The notes below the pieces were generated by a model. That model was not told where the DNA came from, made no database searches, and saw nothing but the letters and a program-made list of their open reading frames with translations. Made by a program: the position numbers and the translations under genes. From Procambarus clarkii (lineage: Eukaryota; Arthropoda; Malacostraca; Decapoda; Cambaridae), in contig NC_091237.1 in assembly GCF_040958095.1 (NCBI RefSeq), positions 11,397,058-11,461,057 of the forward strand: a stretch of DNA of 64,000 nucleotides, given 5' to 3'. Within the stretch, counting starts at the first letter, position 1, and each line of letters begins with the position of its first letter. Shown here piece after piece: positions 40,385-53,638 of this stretch.

Positions 40385-42650
40385 ACAGGTGTTCAAAAAA
40401 AATTTGGAATTTAAGAAGATTTGAGGAATAGAAGACATTACAGGTATTAAAATAGATGAGACACGTATGAAAGAAAATGCCAAACTAGTAATCCAAGGAA
40501 GTTGCCAGCAAGGAGTCACTAGTACGATCCTGCAATGATCAATATTGGCCCAAAACATGTTTCTGATGTATATTACCGTGCCCGAGAGCATGGAAAATTA
40601 CACGAATATACTGTGTATTTGAAGGTGTGAGTGAAGCAAGTAATCAGAATGTAGAGAAATGACAAGTTAAGAGTAGACTTTATTGATGATTTATCTGTAA
40701 AGGTATTATCAAATCTGTTAACTTGATGCCTTTACAAGCAATACATTTTCTTATAGTCTACTTTCAACTTGATTCTCCATGTCTATATCACTATATTTAC
40801 TTTTTTAAACAAGATATTGTACAAGGAAACATATAAGGAACCTTTTGTAAATAGAAATAAGCAGAACTAATTGCAAACAGAAGAAATGCTATAGAAAGAC
40901 TAACAGGAAGTTATGTACCATGTACTAGGTTCTGAAGTCATTTATGACATATAATGTACAAGTTAGACAACACACCACAAGTCTCTACCTGAAATGATGA
41001 ACAAGTAACTACATATGTTTCAAGGGATGTATCCCTGGTGTTTTGGACAAACTTGCCTCACAGTACAAACACTATTAAGATTTGTTTTTCCTTTAAGAAT
41101 GCCTCTAAGTAAACATACATATAAAACCCCAGATATGAGGAGGTAGTGAGCATGGGTCATGGGGTGAGCAGGTGGGTAGAGAGGAAAGGTGTGGATAAGG
41201 TGGACTTTGTTAGTTAGGATGAGGTTTTGGGGATATTGTCTTCAGTTTGGTATGGGTGGGATGAAATGCCACCCCTGCAAATTCATATTTGTGTTTATCT
41301 TTGAACCAAATAAATACAGGCAATTACGCACTTTCCAGACACGAACTACGATCATCCAAAAGGTTGATTTTTCGTTAAATTTTCAGTAAAGATGGCACTA
41401 ACAAACTTAAATTGTACTCACCAGAGTCTTCTTACGAAGTTAAAAGACAACTGTTTATAGTGTATAGTAGTCTAGATGGTTTGTGACGCTATTGTTGGAG
41501 TCGACTGGTATTCAAACACTGCTCAGTGACATTTACAGACTTGTGAAATTTTCTTACTTTCTCCACGAGTAGCCATCCTGCCACTGTGTTTCCCCCCAAC
41601 TTCTGCCATTCCCACATTGCATCATCAACACTTTTCACCATGGCTTTACTCACTGCCTTTATACTGCATATTGCTTTATCACTTTCACTTTGAGAAAAAT
41701 TATCAGAATGTAGATTTATCCTTATTAATATTCAAGATCCGTCTGGCTCATTTCGTAATCAGCACACACACACACACACACCAATCCCAAGGATGTCACT
41801 TTCAAATCTTCTTTTATTAATTATTTTCTTCCAAATGTCATCACAGACGGGTTTCTCTTGGATTTCTTGTTAGTAGAATGAAGCCTTGATCCTGCACAAA
41901 CTGCCTTCTGACCCGACAGGGTGCAAAATGTTTTGAAATTCCAGTGATAAATCCAAGGATGAAAGTATAATAAATGCTTCAGTGTTGGTCCACACACCAA
42001 AACAAAGCACTCATGTGGTTCCTAGGGTAGCCAGGGAGCAAACTAAGACACTCGCACCTCGAGTCCCGCTTTCACAACTTTATTCGGATAAACCATAAAC
42101 GATAAACTTGTTAATCCGAGAAACCTGTGCCTGAAAAGCGCGTGGTTGCCTGTAATATAAAAACAACAGTTGCCAATGGGCTATACTGCCCAATACTGTA
42201 TTGAGAAAAACTGTCATTATCATGCAATTTTTGTTAAAATCAAACTGAGGCTTTCTCCAAATAAAAAGAAAACAAATATTAAAACAGACCAGTTACTATT
42301 GAAGTTCACTAAAAAAAAAAAAAACTTAGTTTTATGATTATATGTAAGCATTGTAGGGTTTTAGTAAATATGATTGAGCTTTCTCAAAGTAACATGGAAA
42401 ATTATATATAAAAAGGTTAAGCACCTTAGGTTGCATGTAAATTACAATGAGGCATTCAAAATTTTGTACAAAAGCAAGTCGTGAAAAACCTACCATCTAC
42501 AACCCCCCCACCCCACTAAAACAAAAAAATAATAAATCAAAACAGTTTATACCTGCACACTTAACATATTTAACCTGTAAATAAGGCAAATTTACAGGTG
42601 GCAAGTGTTGGCAGTGAGTACATTATTTCTGAAACCTGACATAGTAAGGG
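40385..42650. other. No gene recognised
   Basis: AT-rich, largely unique. A donor-like GGTGAGT occurs on the minus strand at about 41,417-41,423, just after a stop-containing stretch. It could close a non-coding exon but nothing supports that further. A CA microsatellite is at 41,763-41,781 and an A13 run at about 42,312. Confidence 0.3.
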
Positions 42651-42652
42651 CA

Positions 42653-43850
42653 TTAACCACTGGACTGTGCCGGCCGAGAAAACTCGGTCGGTGGGAAACT
42701 GCGCAAGCCGAGAAAACACCCTATAATATTTCGTACCCCATTCAAAATGGGAGCAAGGTAGCATGTGTACAAAATGAACTTTTGGGACCTCCAGTGAGAG
42801 GCAGCCATCTTGGAAAAAATCCCAGAATGTCCTAGGGCTGCTTGCTGGCTCAGATCCGAGTGAGCAACTATGGGTGGTGCATGTGCCTCTGGCTGTCGAA
42901 CACCTGTCCAATGTGGTGTTGTGATCGCTCGCTGTTGGTGAAATTCAGACCTTATTGTTTGAAGAACATAAGGGTCATGATATTGATGAAGCTAGGTACA
43001 ATAAGGACCTACCACAAGGGTCGGATGCAAGTGTTACAGCACTTATGAGGACGATAGAGTGAGTATATCCAGTTGTAGCCGAGTGCCACGCACGCTCACC
43101 TGTGTTATCTCCAATTTTTATAGATGATACATAGATGAATCGTTTTCTGGGTTCAGTGATAATGTATCTGGTACAAGTAGCATACATGAACAGTGTTAGC
43201 GGCTTCCATGGTGGTGGTGTTTTTCATAGATATTTTCAAGAATACTGTAGCTGAATCTCTTCCAGAATACTGTACCTTACAAAGCAATCTTTTTAAGACT
43301 ACCTTACAAATTGATCTTTTCCTATAATCTTTTCAAGACTACCTTACACTTCACAGGCTTGGCTACATAATACCTACAGGTACTAAAGCCACGGGTGTAC
43401 GTGAGTTCGTTATTTGCAAGCACACAGACCAAAGAAACAGGAAGCGAAAATCTGTTTTTACCAGGTGCATCAAGAATGAAGTCGTGCTGTGTATCACGGA
43501 CTCCTCCTTTGATTATCACTCTTCTGAAGTACTGAGTGTGTAATACAGTGTGTAACTGTATAAATACTGTAGTGTGTGAAGCTGTACATACAATATTGTA
43601 ATTTTAGTGAATTTTGAACAATATAACAACAATAAACATTTATTGTGGACACATTACTGACACGTATGTATCAGTCCTATGGAACATTACAAACGTTCTA
43701 CTGTATAAATATTGTGAAGGACACATATGCATCAGATACGATGCAACAAATTATAAAGCATTGAAAATACATAGAAATATTATTTGTAAAGGCTTGAACG
43801 GCCAGCACGACCGCATCTGGGAGCTTCATGCACAGGCGACCAGCCCGTGA
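42653..43850 (+). mobile_element. piggyBac-type deletion derivative, copy 2
   Basis: TTAA at 42,653-42,656 is followed by CCACTGGACTGTGCCGGCCGAG. The body is colinear with copies at 38,031 and 62,713. The C-terminal domain at about 43,385-43,525 has lost two cysteines (EFVICKHTDQRNRKRKSVFT), so it could not chelate metal normally. An AATAAACATTTATTG word at about 43,630 may be the polyadenylation region of the parent gene. The right end was not pinned. Confidence 0.78.
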
Positions 43851-44469
43851 TGATGTACGCATGACTTTGTCTATGTCCCCACAGCCAAAATAAGTCTAAT
43901 TTTATTTATATACATTTTTTTTACATGTACATGTTCTTTACATGTACATGTTCAGGGAAGGGAATTTATTGTTGGAAATTTCCAACACTAATACAATACT
44001 ATTGTATTATAAACTAGTATTAAAATATACTAATTACTGTAGTTACTAAAATTTACTAACAGTAATGTTCACATGAACTAACTATTATATCTGTATATGG
44101 ATACTGGAATTCTTACGAAAGCAAGCACCAGTATTGCGTCAGATTATACCTAGTTAAACACATTTATATCCAGTGTGTTAGAGAATTGAATGTGATTCTC
44201 TAAAATCATCAGCATTCCGTGTGATAATTATTTATGGGTAACATAAGTCCCAAATAATTCCAAATCGAGAGTTTTTAGTTACAATTGTTATCAAGTAATA
44301 ATTTTACCTTCACGCATGAATGCCATGGAGAAAACTAAAATCTTCTCCATTTCTTGTTTACTACCATAAGACGAGAAAGTAATAATATTTAACTCCCTAG
44401 AATTACAACCCAGTCTTTATTAAAGTATTTCAGCCACAATTGCGTGAAATAATATTATTCGTGATAAAT
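43851..44469. other. No gene recognised
   Basis: Very AT-rich sequence with short direct repeats such as TTTACATGTACATGTTC at about 43,920-43,950. Confidence 0.35.
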
Positions 44470-44640
44470 AATTTCTGTGGCGAATGCGGGACGCGGGTTG
44501 GAGAGGAGGGAGAAGCCATTGTGGATCGAGACGCCATGGTGTGTGGCGTGGAAGTCTCGTGTTGCGGAATTGAGCAACAAGGTCGTGGCGTCAGTCTGAG
44601 ACACGTGACGAGGTTATCAGCAAGAATTACCCTGGTACTC
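44470..44640. promoter_or_regulatory. CpG-rich island, possible promoter
   Basis: About thirteen CpG within 140 bp, in a region otherwise poor in CpG. On the minus strand there is CACCATGGCGTCTCG and then ACAATGGCTTC, resembling YY1-type start-site contexts, with an open frame MASRSTMASPSSPTRVPHSP. It lies upstream of the visible WAC exons on the same strand, but no splice donor joins it to them. Direction and ownership are unknown. Confidence 0.3.
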
Positions 44641-45710
44641 AACACAGAATGAGTTAATATTGTTCTATGTGATCTGCAGTGACCGGCCAACTAATAACGC
44701 GTCGATATTCAAGCCAAGCTATCAACCACGTGTACGACATTGCGGGAGTTTGAGCTTGAGACGCGGTATCGGCAAGCTTCAACATACAGTAATTTGTACC
44801 CTTAGCTAAGTATATAATTCCCTTTTGATGCATATGTCGGGGCAGCTTGTCGTTATATCGAGCGACCATAACAAATCCAACGTTAGTACCATATCAAATT
44901 TATTTTCCATTTTCATGAATATAGATATTTCAGTAGCCTAGTTCAATGCTACGTAATATCCCTTAAATTACAGCTCGCATGTGAGGAGTCAACGAGCTGT
45001 TACCTAACTTCGTGTTATTCACCAAGTGTTTCTACGAGGAATTCCGGAGATCACGAGGATGAGGCGTGAATGATGTCATTGAAATCGTCTTAAAGCTAAG
45101 ACTTTTTTGTACTCATTTATTTACTCTAAAATTCATTATTTCTACATTATTTTATCTAATTGGATACTAATCATGTACACTGGAGATAATCTGTGTTTAT
45201 TTGAATGATTAATTTCTGATGCTAATGATCCTTATAATTACTGGTGATAATCTTCCATAGATTTCTTTAATTTGGTCATAAGATTAGTTATTACACAATA
45301 AACTGGTGCACGAACCACACTAGTTCCTAGACGTATATGAAGTTCTAGCAATAACCCCCCAATGTAGGTGTTTGAGGCTTTGATTTAAGTTAATTATCTA
45401 TACAGCCCATTAATTATTTAAGTGATTATGCTTCCTAATATTTAGCCATAGACACTGGTTCTTCCTTGTGTTTCTAATGATCACTTTTTATTAGTTTCCC
45501 TCTTTTCTTAAAAGTGGGTGGTCCTTCGTAATTGATTTCATTAATTTAATAATTAAATAAATTGAGTCAAGCCCCAAATATCCCACATTTATCATTTTAC
45601 AAAGTTTTTTTTTTTTTTTTTTTTTTTGCGAACACTTGATTTTCGGCACACGGGGAACTTTCCAATAAACCCAGCATCACAAAGGTTAAAGGAATGCCAA
45701 CAATTGCAAT
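44641..45710. other. No gene recognised
   Basis: Unique AT-rich sequence with a T-run at about 45,606-45,627. The part near 44,990-45,070 is again moderately CpG-rich but has no coding signal. Confidence 0.3.
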
Positions 45711-46182
45711 TTAAACCTTGGACAGCAGCTATGGAGAAATGGTCATACTCGCCTATGTGCAAAAAAATACAAAAAAATCACACCCAAATACGTTCTTTAT
45801 AGTATTAATATTTTGTTTGCAAAATGTAAGAAAAACACAAAAATATGAATATTTATCCTTTCACTGGGTGGAGGCATTCTGTAAGGCTACATCCGGCACA
45901 ACCTAATGCTAGCCTTTGCTAAAGCTTCCAGTTTTATCCTTGAATAGTTCACCGAGTGATGTTCTATCACTTGTTTTTCTTTATTTACATCCACATAGCT
46001 ATTATATCCATATCTGCATCATACGAGTAACACCCAGACAATAAATATTTAAATCATATGATGATGACCGCATTCCCCTAGTAACATTCATGACAATAAC
46101 AGCATTAGTAACCATGAAATGGTAGCAGAATTGTTTTAATGGGTTTGTTTAATTTAATGGGTAATGCCACCTAAGGGTTAAA
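45711..46182 (+). mobile_element. TTAA-type MITE family E, copy 1
   Basis: Starts at TTAAACCTTGGACAGC and ends at CACCTAAGGGTTAA, giving short inverted ends next to TTAA. It is colinear with 60,247-60,615, sharing GCTATGGA, GCAAAATGTAAGAAAAAC and GTGGAGGCATTCTG. No coding capacity. Confidence 0.7.
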
Positions 46183-48528
46183 CACTTTGCTTCAATGTCC
46201 CCCAAGTCTCTGGTACAGTATTACGAACATGTACTCTTTTTTTTTTTTTAAGGTATTTCCCATTGGAAGTGGCCAGGTGACACACTTTTGGAGACCTAGG
46301 CAGCCAGAGGATGTTGTATATTAGAGGCTTTTCAAAAAAATTCCTTTACTACTACTATGGTTGAATTTGCAAAGATATGCTTCATTTGGTTTAAACTACA
46401 AATTATGTTGATCATTCTCCAACATTATAAATATTAGTAGATGATTAATGTTTTGATAATACTTTGGTATTTACTGTTTGGGTGAAAGAAGGAATCAGTA
46501 ATATGTTTGTTTACACGTAATGCAACAAGAAACAATAGTCCAAATATTGTATACAGTACCGACTCCTCAAGTGATAAACAGTAATTTTCTTAGCCAAAAT
46601 CTGTGAATTCTGGTCACTAATCTAACCAATCAAATAAAAGTAAACATCACCTAAGGAAAATGCCACACTGAAAATTTAAAGTTATCACCAAATCTATTAA
46701 ACATGAAACAATATTATGTTTTTAAATGCATCTAGGAATTTGACTAACAACATTACAGTAATATGGTATAAATATAAATGCTTTGCGTATCTTAGCAGTG
46801 CAATTGTTTAAGACATTCACATTAACCAAATGTTTGTTTGAACGCCTTTGAGCATAGTTTGAATGAATGGCTTGAATATAAATTATGCCTCTAAAATAAA
46901 CTCTCATGGCTGCTTTGAGAAGGTCATATGAATTCTTCTGAAACCCTTAAACTGCCAGTTATTATAAAATGCATACAGTATTTACAACCTTTGAATGCAG
47001 CCTAGTTTCCAGCAAAATACAATACCCAAATTAGATTAACGAAACACTAAATAATGGGTTGCAAAAACTGACATCAAGCCATGACAGTGATACTGCAAAG
47101 AAAGATGCCAACATGGTACCAAGAAGCCCACCACCCAGTACGCAAGGCATAAAAAAAACAAGACCTCACTCTCCATCGACAATGCTAGGTAAGTATCCAA
47201 TTACAATATAAAGGAGTTATGGGACAAAGCCATATAGATACCCTTAAAATATTTGAGGCTAGGTATACTGCCAAACTCTGGGAAGAGGCAGAGCCCCCCC
47301 CCCCCCTTTAAAGGAAATGGCTTTGGACAGCAGAAGAAAACTAAATTGAACTGAATCAAACCCTCTCACTGTAGGAGGCACTGGAACAACCAGGGTACTA
47401 GACCAAATCCTTACCGTAGCCAGATATGTTAAAGTATCGAAGAAATTGCTACAAAATCTCACTGTAGCGAGCGGTCACCACAGGAGGAGACGCCAATTAA
47501 GGAAAGAGGGTAATGAAACTACGAATAGTCCAAGTACCAAAAAAGTGGTGGCCATAAACCGTAACCCCAAAGAGACAGAATCCACCTTGGGCACATCACC
47601 CCAAACCAATCTGAGGCCCAGAAGGTACTCCATTGCACTGGCACCATGAATGAGAGCACTTGGTAACAACCCAGCCAAAAACCACACACAAGATTACAAA
47701 CCCTGAACATTCAGCAAGGTAAGGAACAAGCAGACAAGGACCAAAACAACTCCTAACACACACTGGAGCAGGGATAGCACAATAGACAGGATTTGAACGT
47801 GCACAAGCACGCAGTCTGAATGTGTCTCAAAGCCAGCACCACTTAGCTGAATAGCAAAGACGCAGGTGATGAGCCCAATAGGGATTACAGGTGCTGGGCT
47901 GATGACAACAGGCAGAAGAATGAAGGGGGCAGACTGGCCGAGAACAGGACCTCAGGTTACATGGGCAGCCATCTGATGGTGGTCAGGCACACTTTAGTCA
48001 GGGAATTTACTAGGCTGTTTATCTTGAGGATACCTAATTTCCTCCAAGCAGCTACTTGTTTTGTTGGGACCATGTTTTCTGGTGTACTTTTCCAAGTTCT
48101 ATAACTGATCACTGATTTCCTGCTCACCTCGCCCTGTAAGCGAGTTATTCTGGTCCTAGTTCTAAGTAAGTGACAGTTGAGTCACAGTTATTGAAGGTTG
48201 AGCTAAGACTTGGTGGTACAAGTTAAGCTCACCGAGCCACAAAGGAGGTCCCACTTCACAAAAATTAACTAAAGTTGGGAAAATTTCTCCCTTTGAACTT
48301 AAAAGTTTTTTCAAATAAAATGCTTGAATGAAAAACAAGACACTACACAATCTTTTTCTTAGGAACTATCATTACTACACACTGTCCCTTGTCAACTTAC
48401 TTCCAACTGAAGCTGTTTATGGGGTGATGGTTGACATAGGTGTTAACGTCACTTCGTTTGTATGCCGAATGACTAACCCTTGAACGGAGATAATTGTACA
48501 CATACGATTTTGGTATGACATCATGCAT
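46183..48528. other. No host gene recognised; decayed transposon text at 47.4-48.0 kb
   Basis: 46,183-47,100 is unique AT-rich DNA. A C-run lies at 47,296-47,306. The 47,300-48,000 part is GC-richer with minus-strand open frames of unknown identity and resembles the DIRS region at 31 kb in composition. A tRNA-like B-box (GTTCAAATCC, minus) is near 47,790. Confidence 0.3.
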
Positions 48529-48529
48529 A

Positions 48530-49665
48530 GTGCACATTTTATATATACTTTTTGAAGTACTGTACCACATAAGATTTAAAAGTCCCGAGGCTACAAGGGG
48601 TTCATATCAGTTTCCTCAGGGCTCCAGTAAACCGACGCCATTTAAACAAAAAATTGTGGGTACCATTCCCGGGTGTGAAGGTCTGGGTATTGAGTGAGCA
48701 ACCAAGGTTGGCGTATGCAGCATGAACTAAAAGCACTGCTGTTCAGTTTGTGACCACAGCATCGCTTAAAAATTTCAAAATACAGAGGAACTTCGGATGA
48801 CAAGCATCGCCCATCAACGAGCAATTTCAGGTAACGAGCGAGCCACTCGCGGGAAATTTGTCTCGACTGACGAGCATCTGCTTGGTTAACGAGAAAAGTG
48901 CTTCCTAGCGTTCCCGCTGGTTCTCGCAAATTCTCGGATGCCTCTGATGACAGTGTTGTTGTCTTATCGCGCAGGATAAGCATCCCTCTGCATTTATTTG
49001 TGCATTTTTTTTTTTTTTTTTTTTTTGTGGTTTTGTGACTACAATTTGTAACCCACAATGTCGCTAAAGAAGCTGCTTGCAAAAGACATTGCTGTCAAGA
49101 GGAAGAAAGTCACAATTACTGTAGATTTGAAAAAGGAAATCATAGCAAAGAACGAGGTGGGTTCTTCCACACCGTAAACCCTCTCCTCCTCCCCACCTCC
49201 CCAATGTCTCCCTCAAACCAGCAACGACTCTTCATAAGGTAAAGTACAATTGGAAACAGTAAAACAAAACATTTATAATAATTACAAGTACAGTATTATA
49301 ATTACAATATAAAATGTCATATTGATGTTTTTCGGGGGTGGAACAGATTAATTGTACTTCCATTATTTTAAATGGGGAAATTAGTTTCGCAAGACGAGCT
49401 CAGTGCCGGAACAGATTAAATTCGTTAACCGAGGCTGCTCTGTACTGTATATATGTAACTGCTATTATTTAGCAATGATAGTATTACAGAAGAGCCTGAC
49501 TGTGACAAAGACTGTGTACAATGTTCAGATATCAGTGAACACAATGATGTTCAAGATGTTCATAGCACTGGGCAGGTAGCCACAGCACACTGCCATTGTT
49601 TGGTCCTTCTAAGAATCTTGAAACAACTTCTCATGTTCCTTTACAAAATAAACTTGTGGAATATT
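48530..49665 (+). repeat. Dispersed repeat family F, copy 2, interrupted by Tigger MITE
   Basis: Colinear with 33,560-34,290 before 48,780 and after 49,446. It contains AAGATTTAAAAGTCCCG, GAGTGAGCAACCAAGG, GCCTGACTGTG and TTTACAAAATAAAC. Confidence 0.82.
48783..49442 (+). mobile_element. Tigger/pogo-derived miniature element
   Basis: Flanked by TA at 48,781 and 49,443. Ends CAGAGGAACTTCGGATGAC and GTTAACCGAGGCTGCTCTG are imperfect inverted repeats. At 49,058-49,162 a short frame reads MSLKKLLAKDIAVKRKKVTI, then KKEIIAKNEVG, the start of a CENP-B/pogo-type DNA-binding domain. The rest of the transposase is deleted. Confidence 0.85.
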
Positions 49666-49689
49666 GAATCTGTAATAGAGCCACAGACA

Positions 49690-49850
49690 ATCTACAAGGA
49701 AAGAGACTGCTGGGTTGATTTTATCTGTACCTAAAAAGGCATTTGACAGAGTTCCACACAAGAGGTTGTTTTGGAAACATAATGGAGGGGGTGATGGAGA
49801 CTTCTGACATGGATGAAAAACTTAAAACTCCCATTTGCTCCTTCAGGCCT
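49690..49850 (+). pseudogene. LINE family A scrap, RT motif A region
   Basis: Matches 52,505-52,660: a CTGGGTTGA-type word followed by AAAAGGCATTTGACAGAGTT (KAFDRV), then GAAACATAATGGAGG and ACATGGATGAAAAACTT. Only this 160-bp block is present. Confidence 0.75.
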
Positions 49851-50383
49851 CCCGTAACCACTTCCATTTTAAAAAATAATCCAGAGTCCCTCTCTTTCTA
49901 GGGCCTTAGTACGACAACGAGGACCATGTCTGGCACATCACCACCCATTGTCTGAACGTCCTGGCTGGCCATACCAGGAGCCATTGAACTTTTAACAGCA
50001 GCAGGTGAGTGATTACCATGTACATATTTACAGGCAAACTGTGTGATATGTGCAGTTATAAGATTTAGCCTCAAATATTGATATATATTAGCATGAATAA
50101 ATACATGTTGTGCATATATTTATACACATATATAAGTAAATATTTATACTGTACAGTATTTTCAGTTATATATAATGACCACCACCACTGACACATCACT
50201 ACAACTTGTTAGATGAAAAAGTAAATAGAGTGAGAAAGAATGAAAATAAATCAACAAATTTATTCCTATGCAGCACCTCACCTAATTTGTACTTAAAAAA
50301 TGCAATTTCTCTAGGCCACCACAGCTAAACCACAAGAGATAGACTCTCTACTTGGATTTTGTGCCTTCCAGATACTAAATAAC

Positions 50384-50386
<3 letters not shown>
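49851..50386. other. No gene recognised
   Basis: AT-rich with one less AT-rich stretch at 49,900-50,000. No frame or splice signal of note. Confidence 0.3.

Positions 50387-50466
<80 letters not shown>
50387..50466. repeat. (TA)n microsatellite, about 40 units
   Basis: Uninterrupted TA repeats, self-complementary. No gene is visible from here to 51,100. Confidence 0.97.
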
Positions 50467-50472
<6 letters not shown>

Positions 50473-51099
50473 CTAAAGTGCATGTCGAGAGGGGCTGGTG
50501 TAAGAGGTGCGCAGTGCAGGGGGTCCAAACTCTACCATCAACTCGGTCAATTGCTAGGCAGGACACAAACTGCGTGGTACCCCTACCAGAACCACAGATA
50601 TTAAACACAAAGCAAAATGCTCAGCATTTCCACAAATACTATAACATCGTTCGTTTTTGCTAACATGCAAGGTATCAAGGTATATGAAAGTCAAAACCAT
50701 TAATAACCAACAAAAAGCCAAAATTAGACAAGCAATTAGAAATGAACTGGTTACCAATAGTAAATTAGTACAAAAAACTGCAGATCCATAATACACTGTA
50801 AGTCCATAATCATTTTTGGGTCTTTAGAAAAGGAAGGGTGGAATGAGCAGCAGAAGAGAGAAAAATCATTGAGAAAATAGTAGGTTATAAATAAGGCCTC
50901 AATTCAAAGGAAAATATCAGTGATTTTAGGATAGGAAAATACAAGACAAAAATTGCCCATTAAGGGTGACATTAAATAGAATGAAACAAATGACAGAAGT
51001 GCTTAGAAATGTCAGGAAATTGCATTAATGAGGATGGCAAACTTTGGTAAATAAAACAAGACCTGTCCAGGTAAGACAGAAAAGCTGCAAACCTTGATG

Positions 51100-53638
51100 A
51101 AGTGAAACGTCTAAATGGGAATAGAAATGAAGAAAAATTATTTTTTCTACAAAGTATTAGGGACTGGAATGCTTGTGAAATGGTACATTAAAAACAAAGC
51201 ATCAAAATTATTAGAGGAAGGGGAAGTAAATGACAAATGGAAAGGGGTACAAGTTCCTGAAAATTGTAAATACCAGTACAGATGGAGTGAGATAAAATAT
51301 ACTTGAGCTAAACTATATAATTCTGCTTAAGGTCCCAGATATTGTCGCACTAACAGAAGAAACTTGAAAATACTTGAAATGAAGTTGTATTCCCAAGGGG
51401 CTACTCAGTTTGGAGACATGACAGGAAAACTAGGAAGGGGAAAGGAGTGGCTGTGCTTGTGAAAGAACACCTGAAAGTAAGAGTGTTAATAATCAAAAAC
51501 CCTCGAGGAGTTAATATAATGGCATTGCAGGTCTGGAATCAGGGATGATACACTGATAATCTTAAATGCCTACAGCCCACCATCAAACAACACATGGACA
51601 AAGGAGGAACTAGATGATAAACAAGAGGGCCTCATAATGGTCATGAGAGAGATTATAGTAAAAGCAGATAAAGATAAATCATGATTGTTGGTACTGGGGG
51701 ATTTTAACTTGAAAACAATAAATTGGGAGGCCAATGAAGCAAGAACGGAGGATATTTGGACAGGCAGATTTGTAAACTTCATTCTGAAGACATTCACATA
51801 TCAACACGTCAAGCAGGCCACAACTACGAGAAACAACTACACAGCAGTGAGGAAAGAGGCAGAAAGAAATTTTGAAAAAGGGATTGCGGACAAATGTAAA
51901 ACAGAACCAGGTCTATTCTATAAATTCATAAACAACAAATTGCAGGTAAAGGATAATATTCAGAGGTTGAAAATGGGAAATAGATTCACGGAAAATGAAA
52001 AAGGAAATGTGTGAAACATTAAACGAAAAGTTCCAAAGTGTGTTTGTACAAAATGAAATCTTCAGGGAACCAGGCATAATAAGAATTCCAGAGAACAACA
52101 TAGAGCACATAGAGGTGTCTAGAGATGAAATGGAAAAAATGCTCAAGGAGCTAAGTAAGAACAAAGCAGTTGGTCCAGATGGAGTTTCACCATGGGTTCT
52201 GAGAGAATGTGCACCTGAGCTCAGCATTCCACTTCAGCTGATTTTTCAGGCATCCCTGTGTACAGGAGTTGTAGCTGATGTGTGGAAAAAGGCTAACAGT
52301 TCCAATCTATAAAAGTGGCAGCAGGGAAGACCCCTCTATTATAGACCTGTATCATTGACAAGTGTAATAGTCCAAATACTGGAACGAATAATTAAAGCTA
52401 AATGGGTAGAACACCCGGAGAAAAACTATATATCAGACAGACAGTATGGTTTTCGATCTGGAAGACCCTGTGTAAGGAATGTACTCAGTTTCTATGATTG
52501 AGCCACAGAAATTTTACAGGAGAGAGATGGTTGGGTTGACTGCATCTATCTGGACCTAAAAAAAGGCTTTTGACAGAGTTCCACATAAGAAGTTGTTCTG
52601 GAAACTGAAACATATTGGAGGGGTGACAGGTAAGCTTCTAACATGAATGAAAAATTTCCTAACTGATAGAAAAATGAGGGCCGTAATCAGAGGCAATGTA
52701 TCATATTGGAGGAATGTCAAAAGTGGAGTACCACAGGGTTCAGTTCTTGTACCGGTAATGTTCATTGTCTACATAAACTATCTACCAGATGGAATACAGA
52801 ATTATATGAACACGTTTGCTGATGATGCTAAGATAATAGGGAAGATCCTAGATGATTGTCATTTCCTTCAAGAAGACCTGGACAAAATAAGTAAATGGAG
52901 CACCACTTGGCAAATGGAATTTAATGTGAATAAATGCCATTTTATGGATGTGAAATTGGAGAACATAGACCCCACACAATCTATAAATTATGTGAGGAAT
53001 CTTTAAAGAATTCTGACAAAGAAAGGGATCATGATTCTAGATAGAAAACTGTCACCTGAGAACCACATTAAGAACATTGTGCGAGGAGCCTATGCTACAC
53101 TTTCCAACTTTAGAATTGCTTTTAAATACATGGATGGAGAAATACTAAAGAAATTGTTCATGACTTTTGTTAGACCAAAGCTGGAATATGCAGTGGTTGC
53201 ATGGTGCCCATATCTTAAGAAGCACATCAACAAACTGGAAAAGGTGCAAAGACATGTCACTAAATGGCTACCAGAACCGAAAGACAAGAGCTACGAGGAG
53301 AGGTTAAAGGCATTAAACATGCAAAAACTAGAAGATAGAAAAAGATGCGATATGATCACAACATACAAAATAGTAACAATAAAATTGATAGGGAAGAATT
53401 CCCGAGACCAGGAACTTCAAGAACAAGAGGTCATAGATTTAAACTAACGAAACAAAGCTGCTTGACAAAGAAAATTCACTTTTGTAAACAGAGTGGCAGA
53501 TGGTTGGAACAAGTTAGGTGAGAAGGTGGGAGGCCAAAACCGTCAGTAATTTCAAAGCATTATATGACAGTGCTGGGGAGACGGGACACAGCGAGGGTAG
53601 CCCTCATCCTGTAACTACACTTAGGTAATTACAAGATT
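51100..53638 (+). pseudogene. LINE family A, longest copy, internally deleted
   Basis: Endonuclease text VPDIVALTEET (about 51,330), GKGVAVLVKEHLKV (about 51,440) and LVLGDFNLKTINWE (about 51,690). Near 51,835 the text jumps to the linker AVRKEAERNFEKGI, so the endonuclease end with SDH is deleted. RT follows: KAVGPDGVSPWVL (about 52,165), FGFRSG-like text, DLKKAFDRVPH split by a +1 shift at about 52,560, GVPQGSVL (about 52,727) and an intact FADDAKIIGK (about 52,815). The C-terminus with FVRPKLEYAVVAW and KLEDRKRCDMITTYK ends near 53,445. All RT catalytic motifs survive, though several stops and shifts make it inactive. Confidence 0.9.

Noticed and set aside
41389-41470. First exon of a minus-strand gene ending at the GTGAGT near 41,417
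   Set aside because: The upstream stretch has stops in the likely frames, no ATG near the donor and no link to WAC exons. One donor word alone is not enough.
51100-53638. Active LINE
   Set aside because: It retains FADD and most motifs, but the endonuclease is internally deleted and the frame is broken by several stops and shifts.
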